From: Aselliscus stoliczkanus
Taxonomy: Eukaryota; Chordata; Mammalia; Chiroptera; Hipposideridae
Assembly: GCA_033961575.1 (NCBI GenBank)
Contig: CM066727.1
Location: forward strand, 1,371,501-1,435,500
DNA length: 64,000 nt
Direction: 5' to 3'
In this document: one piece after another, positions 1-9,619 of the stretch
Numbering within the stretch: position 1 is the stretch's first letter
Layout of the letters: each line of letters begins with the position of its first letter
Translations under genes and position numbers: made by a program
Notes under the pieces: generated by a model
What the model saw: only the letters and a program-made list of their open reading frames with translations
The model's database searches: none
What the model was told of the DNA's origin: nothing

Positions 1-350
1 CGAGGAAGTAACTATGGAATGCTGATTTACAGCAGGTGACGTCAGTTCTGGACTTGCGATTGGCACCTGAAGTGACAGTCTCGTGGGGCTGAGCCCTTTA
101 CCTGTGGGCTGCGACGCTAAGTCCCAGTAGGTGGTGACAGAATTGAAAGGAACTGTAGACAAGGGCACCCAGTTGGTGTCTGGGGATTGCTTGGTGTGTA
201 AAAAACCCTCCTATATTTGGTGACCGGAAGAGAGGCAGTGAACGCATAGAATATTCTGTGAGTAAAGGAGAAACAGGGAGTTTTCCCAAGACAATGATAT
301 TTACAAAAAGTATTAAAATGCAGTCACCATAAATTTGGAAACTTGACATT
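1..350. mobile_element. Unassigned ancient mammalian interspersed repeat
   Basis: Phrases around 90-280 (a GGGGCTGAGCCCTTTACCTG-like stretch, then CACCCAGTTGGTGTCTGG and ATTGCTTGGTGTG) match a repeat I have met often in mammalian DNA, but I cannot name its family with confidence. It may continue left of the window. The only open frame here, on the minus strand at 98-349, has no recognisable domain and looks accidental. Confidence 0.5.
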
Positions 351-2340
351 TCAAAAACATAATGCTACAGCAAACCCAATTTGAAAGACATGAAAAGACA
401 ACATAAATCTAATCTTGGGATGAAATGTACATTCTTTCATTTTGAAACATACAAAATATAGAGGCTGAATGTTCCTTGGTTGACGTTCAATACATGATAC
501 AAATGTAGGAGAAGAGAGCCCTGACTAACACTCTAACTTTACAGGAAAAGCATCCTTGTCTAATCATTACTATTATCTGTAAAGCTAGAGCACAGTTTTA
601 CTCTCTTTCTGTTTGCTGGGGAAACAGAAGTTCCATTGCATCTGGATGTACTATTGGCAGTGATACATTGAAAATCAATCCAAAACATGACTGTTTAAAT
701 GTACAATAGCCCCGGAAGTTTGTATATTTGGGAGATGACCAAATCATCTTCTCCCATCTCAGTAATGTAACTTACAGAGTTGCCAAACTAGAAGAAAAAA
801 AAATTTAACTGAGTTTCCCATTCTATATTCAATTATGTAAAATACAGATGCCCAGCGTCCTTTGAGATCTTCTTGAATGTTTAATGAAAAGTAAGTTTAT
901 TTTTGCAAGACAGAAACATCTTACTTTCAGAATAAAAATTCATGATTCAGACAGACTACAGTGAGGAAATCGTGTCATGAATATTCATTGTAACATTAAT
1001 GTTTGCAAAAACTATTTATAAATTGGAAAATGGTCATAATTCAAAATTCAAGTGTAGCATTAGGGTATAAGGTACACCGTGAAATATACAGCCTCAAACT
1101 CACAGATTTTGCCTGAGTCATAGAAGCTGAATATTTATATATGATTTAATTTGCAAAGCTTGTTCCTTAAAGTTATGTGAGATGTAGCCCCAAACCCACC
1201 CAAAGCCTTTCTTTCTTTTTTTTAACCTAAACTCAAGTTGAATCCCATAGATTGCATTGTTTATAATAGGGATCTTTTAACATTATACTGCTTTCATAGC
1301 ATTTATAAATTTATTTCAAACTATGTTTTGCAAACAAAAACATAAACAAAACCAAAAAACAAGCAAACAAAACTGCATGAAAGCATTTAGAGTTTGAGTC
1401 CTGTCTTGCGGGTCTGGTCTCACGCTGAGCAGGTTTTTTCTGGAGAGAAGGCAAGACAGGAGCACGTGTTCTCCTGCAGGGGGCGAGACAACACAGCAGA
1501 CGCGAGGAGGGGAAAAGAGTCAAACAAAGGCCCATGGATTAATACAAAAGTTAAACAACAACAACAAAACACTTAAAATTTCAAAGGCTGTTACCTAAAG
1601 AATATGATAAAGAGGAAGATCTCCAACTGCAGCCAGTTGGAGTAAAAGGCAATACCTTCCACAACTAGTAAGTGAACACTGAGACACCCGCCTTTGCAAA
1701 CCGTGGACAGCAGACAGCTCAGGACTCAGACCCCTGACAGAAGAGACACCAGCGACGGGACCCTAAGTCACCCTGGCTTTCTGCCAGGCAGCACACCCCA
1801 GACTGTGGAAGACAGGTGGGTAGCAAAGGGAGTGAGTGTGGGGATGGCTAAGAGTTGCAGAGGCTGATGTAGCTGGTGGTTGTTGGGCAGAGTTCTGCAG
1901 GGAAGGGAACCCTAAGAGCCCCGGGGTCTGTGTGGGCTCATTGAGTGTTTGCTGAATATAAAATACACGTGTGGGGAGTGGCGCTCCTGAGAGCACAGGT
2001 GGCCAGGAACTGTGCAGGCAGCAGTTGTCAGAGTTCACCCAGACCTGGGGCCACCTGGGGGTCACATCCAGGACGCGAAACTGCACTGACATGTTCCCGC
2101 CGCTGCATGGCCCCAGCACCGTCCGGTGCATGTAAGCAGACCCTCTGGACCAGCCTCTCCGATTTCAGGGGGGCATTTTCCTGTGACCTCAGTGCCCTGA
2201 CGGGTGTAAGGAAACACACTGATTTTCAGCTCACCCAGCCTTTTCTTGTTACAAGGACATGAGTGACTACCTCCAGGCTCTTAACACATACGAGGCAAAT
2301 CTAGAAGTCCTTAATCACGTTTTAATAAAAAAACAAAAAT
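351..2340. other. Unique AT-rich DNA, no gene seen
   Basis: Low-complexity AT-rich sequence with an A-rich CAAAAC tract at about 1326-1376 and a more GC-rich stretch at 1680-2230. Short frames at 1394-1576, 1763-2131 (minus) and 1945-2262 lack any recognisable domain, overlap on opposite strands and are probably chance. I see no splice-site series or poly-A signal that would organise them into a gene. Confidence 0.6.
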
Positions 2341-2452
2341 GGGGCCAGCCGAGTGGCGCGGTGGTTAAGAGTTGGCTTGGGACGCCAGCAGCCCTGGTTC
2401 GGATCCCACATATGAGGGCCAGTGACACTGCCCTCAAAAAAAAAAAAAAAAA
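2341..2452 (+). mobile_element. tRNA-derived SINE, short form
   Basis: The copy starts with a tRNA-like head (GAGTGGCGCGGTGGTTAAGA, A-box region) and carries a B box, GGTTCGGATCC, near 2397. It then runs through CCCACATATGAGGGCCAGTG to CCCTC and a poly-A tail of about 17. It consists of the head plus the A tail only, without the longer body seen at 2765-3190. The B box is intact, so Pol III transcription was once possible. Flanking A-rich sequence hides the TSD. Confidence 0.88.
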
Positions 2453-2764
2453 TGGCTGAAAAATACTGTTCTCTGAAAATTTGGCTTGACTCTGTCCTGT
2501 TGCCTACTATGAAATCAATGGTATGTGCCTGTTTTTAAAAAGTCTTTTCAATTATTTTTCTCTGCTTCTAGGATATTCTTGTTCGTGTTCGTTTGCAGTT
2601 AAACTATGATTTATCATCAGAGGGCGGATTTCCAAATCAACAAAATGATGCTGAGAATTACCAAAGGAATGGCTATTGGATTTTATTTGCTTTGCTTTTG
2701 ATGGAGGTTTTGATAGTTCCAAGCTTCAGAGGAAGACTTTGCCAGTCAGTAGGAATAGTGATAT
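2453..2764. other. Unique spacer between two SINEs
   Basis: No repeat recognised. The frame at 2593-2925 runs from here into the neighbouring SINE, so it is not a gene. The left copy of that SINE's TSD (GGAATAGTGATAT) lies at 2752-2764. Confidence 0.55.
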
Positions 2765-3190
2765 ATATATTTAAGATTTTATTGGGGAATTGGGGGAGGG
2801 AACAGTGTTGGGGAATCGAGGAAGGGGAACAGACAAGTTGCTGTCCTTTTATTCTTCAGTCTAGTTGCCGAGGATGTTGCTTCACTGGCCCATGTTGGTA
2901 TCGGCATTGCGCTCTTCCCGGATGAGGCAGATTGGTCGCTGGCCTCTGAACAGCCGCTCACCATGGCTATTGCAGCTACGCTGGCTGCCGGCCACTCACT
3001 GTAGCCCATAGCAGTCCACTGCAGCAGGGGCTGCAGCTATGCCGTCCCGGGGACTCACAGCAGCCCGGCTCCAGGTGGAGCTGTTGTTAGCTGTAGAGGG
3101 CAGTGTCACTGGCCCCCATATGTGGGATCCGAACCAGGGCCACTGGCGTCCCAAGCCAGCTCTTAACCAATGCGCCTCTCAGCCGGCCCT
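2765..3190 (-). mobile_element. tRNA-derived SINE, full-length form
   Basis: On the minus strand the head (GGGCCGGCTGAGAGGCGC) is at 3190 and the B-box region GGTTCGGATCCC near 3130. A body of about 300 bp follows, then a C-rich 3' part leading to CCCCAATAAAATCTTAAA at 2770-2790. The AATAAA close to the 3' end is typical of SINEs that carry their own poly-A signal. A 13-bp TSD flanks it: GGAATAGTGATAT at 2752-2764 and GGGATAGTGATAT at 3191-3203 (12 of 13 match). This is the most complete member of the family here; the copies at 2341, 6480, 23812 and 31592 lack the body. The tail resembles rhinolophoid bat SINEs that I know from memory. Confidence 0.85.
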
Positions 3191-4177
3191 GGGATAGTGA
3201 TATTTTAATGGTGGCCATTACATGTCATTTCCTGGTGCCCAGGCCTCATTCTCTGACTATAATAATTTAGTGTGACTTGAGGGCATCTTCTCTGCCTCCT
3301 GGCATACAGTCCTGTTAAAGCATCAAGGCAGGTGGCTCTCTACCTGGAAAGAGGCTGGCACCTGGCTCAGACAATGACCATTTCTCCCTGGCATTCAACT
3401 GTAGAGCCAAGTGCCATTACAGCCTAAACCTGCGTGTCGCTGAGTGGTCCCCACGGTATCGCCCTGCGGGAAGGTGTTAGGTTCTCTTCTATGGACTTGA
3501 CAGCTGCTTGTTTCCTGACCTGCCCGGGTTCTACAGTGGGACCTGGGCCATTGAAAGCCTGGATGCAGCCCCACCCCACTCCACCGACATGAAATCAGAC
3601 AGTTACCTCATCTGTTCAGTTATAAATCATAGCATCTGACCTCGCTCCTTTTGCTGAGAAAACACGATCACCCCAACATTGAAAACACTTTGAAACACTT
3701 TGAAAAGTGAAAACATATGCTCATACTTAAAAATACAATTATTGTACCATTAATGAAATAGAAGCAAAATTTAAGTTTTAGCATAAAAAGAAAGATGGCA
3801 TTCTCTAGGATTTGTGAATCAATTACTTTGTCAATAGATAAGTAAGCCACTACTATAAGCCAGCCACGCTGATCAGGGCATAGAGAGATAAAGAAAATAA
3901 ACTTTTACCCTTGAGAAATCCACAGTCTCCTGGTACAGAATAAGAGGAATTTTCAAAGACAAAAAAATCATAACCTGTAATGTTCAAACTTAGAAAAAAT
4001 CGGACTGTGAAATTCCATATCATCAATATAAGCCTTTAAAAATATCCATGAAAAAGGTAAACTTTGAAAACAAAAGAAATTCCAGAAATAATAATTGCTC
4101 CTTAAAAGAATATATTATCATGATGAGACTAGACACTTATTAAAATGTAGCCTTGAAAGAAAAAGACTTTTATTTGT
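3191..4177. other. Unique DNA, no gene seen
   Basis: It begins with the right TSD of the SINE and becomes AT-rich after about 3650. The small minus-strand frame at 3668-3850 looks accidental. No repeat family recognised. Confidence 0.55.
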
Positions 4178-4179
4178 AC

Positions 4180-4213
<34 letters not shown>
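4178..4213. repeat. (CA)n microsatellite
   Basis: Imperfect CA dinucleotide tract, interrupted by TACA in its first half and pure CA for about the last 20 bp. Confidence 0.95.
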
Positions 4214-5209
4214 TGTAGTGTAATTAAACTACTTGATACTGAATTACATTAGATCATTTCAATGTGTCTAATCATAGTGAACACTTACTGATAAGTAAAA
4301 TCAAGTTGGGATTTTTCTCTTTAAATTTAGCTGAAGTTTTTGTTATTGTAAGTCCTCAAGAATCTAAATTTAAGTTGCTGTGGGTATTGAAGTTACTTTC
4401 AATAAATCATAATAGTAAAAAAAACATTGATCACACCAGAGATTGATTTTGCGGGCAACTTCCATTTTTCTCTCAGACATGTTATTTTGAGTGCCAATAC
4501 ATTTTACCGTACACAAATATGTGGTAGTTTCAAACTCTATAAGTCAAAATGGATTTTTATCAACCTTGTCAATGTCATTTTTTGTCACAAGTACATTTTG
4601 AACAACAAAGTACAAAACACTTTGAATAGACACAGTTAAACCAAAAATAACTTATTCTAATTGCAAGTATATAAAAATCTAATATATTTACTTTAACCAA
4701 TAACTATAGAGTGTAAAGTATTATTTTTACTTTTATACATTAACTATATTTAGGGGAAAATAAATTCCCTGGAAATATATGTATTGTAAATACATTTGGA
4801 AAAGTGCTGAATTAAATGATCTATTTATCTAACACACTACTTTTAACATAGTTTTTCTTTATATTATTTTAGAGGTTCAATTTACGCAAATATATTTGCT
4901 TCTTTGATGTCTATTCCTAATCCTTTATTTCAGTATTATTCTAAATTAATAGAATTTCATAAATATATTATATAGGTGGCCATAAGTTAATATAATGTAT
5001 GTTGGTGAACAATTGAATATTGAATATTGATGAGCTAGCATATTGAAAGGAGAATATGCAACAAAACTTAGAGGCAATAGAGGGTAGTATTCAGTTCAAC
5101 GGGCTCCAGAATCCACTGACGATTCAAAATCCAGCTACACAATGTTGGGCCAAGTAAGTAATCCCTTTATACCTCAGTTATTCGTTTGTAAAATGTACAG
5201 CTAGTGGTA
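4214..5209. other. AT-rich DNA, no gene seen
   Basis: Very AT-rich, with short chance frames at 4264-4446 and 4427-4639. No element recognised. The TA at 5208-5209 is the left insertion site of the following transposon. Confidence 0.55.
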
Positions 5210-5939
5210 CAGTCATGCACCAATTAACGATGTTTTGGTCAATGATGGAGTTCATACATGATGGTGGCCTTTGAGTATCACGGCGCCGAAGCACTGCTGT
5301 CACCGAGTGACCTCATAGACATGGAGGGGAAGACACTGCTAGGGTCCATCCTGACCCTGGGGAGGCCCAGGCTGATGAGTGTGTCTGTGTCTCAGTCTTT
5401 AACAAAAATTTAACAAGTAAAAATCGTTAAAAATTTTAAAAATAGAAAAAAACTTATAGAATAAGAATATAAAAAAAATATTTTCGTAGGGCTGTAAAAT
5501 GTGTGTTTTAAGATAAGTGTTATTACAAAAGAGTCAAAAGTTAAAAATATTTAGAAGTTTATAAAGTAAAAATGAACAGTAAGCTAAGGGTAATTCATTA
5601 CTGAAAAAATAAAAATATTTTTATACATTTAGTGTGGCCTAAGTGTGCAGTGTGTGTAAAGTCTGCGGTCGTGCACAGCCCCGCCCTGGGCCGTCGCACC
5701 CACTCACCCCTCACTCACTGACGCCCCCAGAGCAGCATCCGGTCCTGCAAGCTCCTCTCGTGATGAGGGCCCTGTGCAGGTGTACCGTCTTTTATCGATT
5801 ACACTGCATTTTTACTGCTCCTGTTCCATAATAGCTTTAGACACACAAACACTCCCCTCTGTGTTACAGTGGCCACAGTATTCAGTCCAGTGCCACAGCC
5901 TGGGTGTGCAGGGATCGACGCCATGTAGGTTGGTGTTAG
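5210..5939 (+). mobile_element. Tigger-type (TcMar) DNA transposon, copy A
   Basis: It starts at a TA with the terminal inverted repeat CAGTCATGCACC followed by AATTAACGATGTTTTGGTCA, which matches a family ending I know from human Tigger elements. The interior holds the A-rich AAAAATAGAAAAAAACTTAT block (about 5440-5460), TACACTGCATTTTTACTG (about 5798-5815) and GTGTTACAGTGGCCACAGTA (about 5860-5880), in consensus order. No transposase frame survives. The right terminus is missing: near 5939 it is cut by an inverted second copy of the same family. Confidence 0.8.
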
Positions 5940-6219
5940 TACAGTCGTGCAGCCCTAACAGTTGGGGATAGATTCTGAGAAATGTGTCATCAGGTGAGTA
6001 TGTCACAGTGTGACGATCACAGAGACACTTCCAGAGTGACCACGAGATGTGTGAGGGTGTTGCCAGCATAGCAGGCACACTGTTGTGTGGCAAACATCTT
6101 TATAAGTAAAAAGAGTACACTGTAAAATAACAATAAAAGTATAATGCAGTTGACCCTTGAACAACACCAGTTTGAACTGTGTGGATCCACTTACACGTGG
6201 CTCTTTTTCAATCACTATG

Positions 6220-6444
6220 CAGTCAGCCCTCCTTATCCCCAGGTTGGCATCCTTGCATTCAACCCACTGCAGACTGAAAACAGTCATTTTGACCTGCAGT
6301 TGGAAATCTGCAGATGTGTGTGGTGGGGAACGAGCGATTGTATGCAATGATCTCTGCCATTTTATACAAGGGACCTGAGCACCCTGCTTTTTGGTATCTG
6401 AGGGGTCCTGGAACTAATCCCCCTCAGATTCCTAGGGGCAACTG
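6220..6444 (+). mobile_element. MER2 (Tigger-derived) transposon
   Basis: Left end CAGTCAGCCCTCCTTATCCC at 6220 and right end GGTCCTGGAACTAATCCCCC ... CCTAGGGGCAACTG at 6404-6444 are MER2 termini. Between them lie CATTCAACCCACTGCAGACTG and GCCATTTTATACAAGGGACC in MER2 order. It is shorter than the full consensus of about 345 bp, so an internal segment is missing. Confidence 0.85.
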
Positions 6445-6479
6445 TAGTTAACCTTTTGGGGAGTCAGAAGTTGTACGCA

Positions 6480-6585
6480 GGGCCGGCTGAGTGGCGCGGT
6501 GGTTGAGCACTGGCTTGGGAAGCCAGCGGCCCCGGTTCGGGCCCCACATATGAGGGCCAGTGACATTGCCCTCAAAAAAAAAAAA
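6480..6585 (+). mobile_element. tRNA-derived SINE, short form
   Basis: Head GGGCCGGCTGAGTGGCGCGG, B-box region GGTTCGGGCCC, then CACATATGAGGGCCAGTGAC, CCCTC and poly-A. The TSD is clear: AAGTTGTACGCA at 6468-6479 and AAGTTGTATGCA at 6586-6597 (11 of 12). It sits in the nested Tigger element and is the youngest insertion in this nest. Confidence 0.9.
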
Positions 6586-6933
6586 AAGTTGTATGCAAAT
6601 TTCCATGTGGGGGTCAGTGTCCCTGACGCTGATATGGGTAAGAGTCAGTGTAAATAAACACATATACCAGTAACATGGCTGTTTGTCATCATTGTGATGG
6701 TTCTGTACCGTACATAGTGTAGGTGCCGTGTTTTCACAGGACAGGTAGCACAGTAGGTCGGCTGACACCAGCATCACCACAAATGTGTGAGTTATGCCGT
6801 GCTCTGCGATGTTTCCATGCCTACGACAGTGGGCCGGGATGGGGATTTTGCAGGTCCAGGATCATCTCATGGGACCCCCATTCAATAAGCGGCCCACCCA
6901 TTCATCGAAACGTCCTGAAGCAGCGGATGACCG

Positions 6934-8319
6934 AACTTAAGGAGAAAGTTATGATTTCATAAAGATTCTTTGAAATAATTTAAATATTTTATTTTAATAT
7001 TTCTTTTATACAGATTATTCAAACTATGAAAATAAGTCCTACTTAGTACCTGGAGCATGGAAATACGATGGAATTTAAAAGGCTGAATAATGGGCCCAGG
7101 TTCCCCAAACACTTCAGGCCTCCCTGCCCTGGTGGCTGAGCGCTCAGAGCGGAGAAAGCAGAGACGATGCCACAACAGCAGCCTTCTTTCTAAGGAGGAG
7201 CCCAGCGGCTGGTCAGCGGGCCTGCGTGGAGGAGGGTGGTAAGGCGGCCGCGTGGGCAGGGACAGGGCTGCGTGGGGCGGCGCCCAGGCAGCAGGAGGAG
7301 GGCGCTGCACCAGCAGTTCTGCGATCAGTGAGTCAGCGTCCACTGCCAAGGCTGCGGGTGTGGACTGGTCATCAAAAGGTTACAACAGGTCATCCCGCGG
7401 AGGCAAAGGGCAGGTTCAAGGTTGAGGGCCTGGAAAGGGCGGGGCAAACAGGTGGGAAAGGTCACCTGACAAAGGTCCGTGGTGCTGAATGAAGGCCGAA
7501 GAAACACTTTGATTTTTTTTCAAAGAAGACATGAAAAAAAAAAAAAAGATTTTTAAGGTGCTAAGTACTTCTATCTATACAGAGAACAGGCTTTTAGGTA
7601 AAAAAAATATGTCTAATTACGGTCGGATCAATAACAACACATTTTAGAAGTCTTTGTAGGTGTGAAGCAGCCGGATGCATTTTGCAAGCCTTTGCTCGTT
7701 TGTTCCTCTCGACAAGCTTATTAAGAAGCAGGCACTGTTGTTATTCCCAGTTTTTGTTTGTGGACTTTAAGACAGTTTGCTATACTTTTTTTTAAAACAT
7801 TTTAAATGCGGTATATGGTAAAGGGCTGTGTTCACGTCCCCAGTGACAGACATTTTTGTTGAAAAGGAGACCATAATCCCACCACAATAAATTTAGATGC
7901 CTCTAAAAGTTTTTAGATTGGTAATGTTACTAACGGTGTTATTTCTAAACATGACTTAGAAGCCACATAGCTTTATGCTTATTTATTAAATATAATGTTG
8001 GGCAAAAAGTTTTGATTTGAAAATAACATCTTAATATGAAAAATATATTTTATAAATGTATTATATAAAGTAAAAATCAAATGAATAAATACGTTAAATT
8101 TTTAAAAAGATATGCTTTAAATAATAGGTAAAAGCAAGAAAAAGCAAATCAAGGAGAAACAGAATTACACAATAATGGAGATTGATGGTTGACAAAAAGT
8201 AAGGTGTGATTGGCAACACCCCCTGTTTGTGACAGTTATGAATAGGACACTCATGATGTTTTTAGTGAGAGTTTAAATCACTACTAAAGGGCAGAGTGAC
8301 AGCACTTTTTGTCCTAATT
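6934..8319. other. Unique DNA with a GC-rich patch, no gene seen
   Basis: An AT-rich start is followed by a GC-rich patch at about 7090-7490 that includes GGCGGCCGCG and GGGGCGGCGCCC. Overlapping frames on both strands there (6957-7349 minus, 7226-7492 plus) have compositions expected of chance frames in GC-rich DNA. From 7500 onward it is AT-rich with an A tract near 7538. I see no exon-like signals. Confidence 0.5.
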
Positions 8320-8957
8320 AAGCTTTTCATTTCAAGATAATTGTATAATCACATTCAGTTGAAAAAAATTAATATGTAGAGATTCTGTGTGCTTTACCCA
8401 TTTCCCCCGATGGTAACATCTTGCAAATCTTTAGAACAATATCACCGGATTGTTAGTGACACAGTCCAAAAACATTTTCATGACTGACTTTGCTCCCTCC
8501 CCGGCCTGCTCCTTAAACCCGGCAGCCACTACACCTGGTCTCCATTTGTGTCCTGTTGCTGTTCAAGCATGTTAATAGAATCAGAAGGCCTGTGCCATTT
8601 GGGGATTCGTTTGTTTGTTTGCAGTTTTTCCTTTATGTTACTAAGCAGCATTTCCTGAAATAGATATACACAAGTTTTTTTTAACCATTTCTCATTGAAA
8701 GACAACTGGGTTGTTCCCAATTTTTGGCTATTGTGAACATAGCTTCCCTAAATATTAATGCCAAGTTTTTGTGTGAGTATAAGTCTTGAATTCTTTGAGG
8801 AAATAAAACACAGGTCGGTATGTTGGGTCATATGACAATTGCACACTTTTTTTTTTTTTTTGATGGCCAAACTTTCTAGAGTGGCTGTATCATTGCTTTT
8901 TTTATTTTTTTATATGGAACACTTCACAAATTGGCGTGTCATCCTTGCACAGGGGCC

Positions 8958-9008
<51 letters not shown>

Positions 9009-9428
9009 GAGCACTGTTGCTTTTTGGTATACAGTGTTTCTGTGATCCATTGTCTGTATATTTACCAGCATTTGGCATTTCATTATATTTTTTATTTTAG
9101 CCATTTTAACAGATGTGTGGTGATTTTCTCTGATGGTTTTAATTTGTATTACCTGGTGATTGAGAGCATATTTTCATGTGCTTATTTATCACCTGTGTAT
9201 CCTTTGGGTGAAATGTCTCTTTGTGTCTCTTACCACTTCCTAATGGGATTTTTTTTTCTGTTAAGTTTTGAGATTCTTCATATGCATTAGCTCCTAGGTC
9301 TGTGCCAGACATATGGTTTGCAAATAATTTGTCGTGCCTGTCCCCTAGATTCCAAATATCTTTTTTTCTAAAAGTTGTATAATTTTACATTTTGCATTTA
9401 AGACTGTGTCCATTTTGAGTTTTGGGGA
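8320..9428 (-). mobile_element. Old L1 3' region, antisense
   Basis: Read on the plus strand, typical reversed L1 3'UTR text appears: GAGATTCTGTGTGCTTTACC and CCCATTTCCCCC (about 8379-8409), GGGTTGTTCCCAATTTTTGG (about 8709-8728), and CACCTGTGTATCCTTTGGGT (about 9190-9209). Divergence is high and no frame survives. A U6 retropseudogene has been inserted at 8896-9014. Confidence 0.75.
8896..9014 (-). pseudogene. RNU6 pseudogene: U6 spliceosomal snRNA retropseudogene
   Basis: On the minus strand this begins at 9014 with GTGCTCGCTTCGGCAGCACA and continues through the ACAGAGAAGATTAGCATGGC core, which holds the invariant ACAGAGA box, to GTTCCATAT near 8911. Essentially the whole U6 length is present. 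It differs from functional U6 mainly at C-to-T type changes in the 3' half (CTGTGCAAGG, GCCAATTTGTGAAGTG). The 3' end passes into an A-rich tail instead of a clean T-run terminator, and TTGCTTTTT flanks it at 8893-8901 and 9017-9025. These are marks of L1-mediated retroposition, not a transcribed U6 gene. I saw no upstream PSE or TATA arrangement. Confidence 0.93.
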
Positions 9429-9600
9429 AGAGATTAAGAAGTACAATTTGGTTGTTACAAAGTAGTCATGGGATGGCGGGTATAGCATAAGGAATATAGT
9501 CAATAATATTGTAATAACTGTGTATGACAATATAGTTATTATATTGCCAGATGGGTACTGGATTTATTGGGGTGACCAATGGAAGGAGGTTGGGGACAGG
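9429..9600 (+). mobile_element. L1 3'UTR fragment, sense orientation
   Basis: GAGATTAAGAAGTACAATTT, then AGCATAAGGAATATAGTCAA and GATGGGTACTGGATTTATTG, follow the order of a laurasiatherian L1 3'UTR. The neighbouring L1 to the right is in the opposite orientation, so a rearrangement junction lies at about 9587-9630. Similar text recurs in sense orientation at 45330-45400. Confidence 0.7.
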
Positions 9601-9619
9601 GTGAGAAAGTGAAGGGATT

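Larger units (their letters stand above)
6145..6652 (+). mobile_element. Second Tigger-type family, nested in copy B
   Basis: The left terminus CAGTTGACCCTTGAACAACA at 6147 and the right end around 6600-6650 (GTGGGGGTCAGTGTCCCTGA, then AGAGTCAGTG) match a common non-autonomous Tigger family whose termini read as an approximately 20-bp inverted repeat. It is interrupted by MER2 at 6220-6444 and by a SINE at 6480-6585. The subterminal GGGGAGTCAGAAGTTGTACG at 6459-6478 is the expected sequence just before its right end. Confidence 0.75.
5942..6933 (-). mobile_element. Tigger-type DNA transposon, copy B (inverted, host of nested elements)
   Basis: Just after a TA it begins with CAGTCGTGCAGCCCTAACAG and continues ATTCTGAGAAATGTGTCATC. 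That is the reverse complement of the family's other end, so it is inverted relative to the copy at 5210. The opposite terminus is recognisable at about 6905-6933 (CGAAACGTC then GCGGATGAC). Its interior is split by another Tigger-type element at about 6145-6652. No coding capacity remains. Confidence 0.7.

Noticed and set aside
2341..2452. Possible tRNA gene
   Set aside because: The head has A- and B-box-like sequence but no cloverleaf that closes, and it ends in poly-A. Five copies with TSDs show it is a SINE.
8896..9014. Functional U6 snRNA gene
   Set aside because: Substitutions in the 3' half, an A-rich tail and flanking direct repeats mark a retropseudogene.
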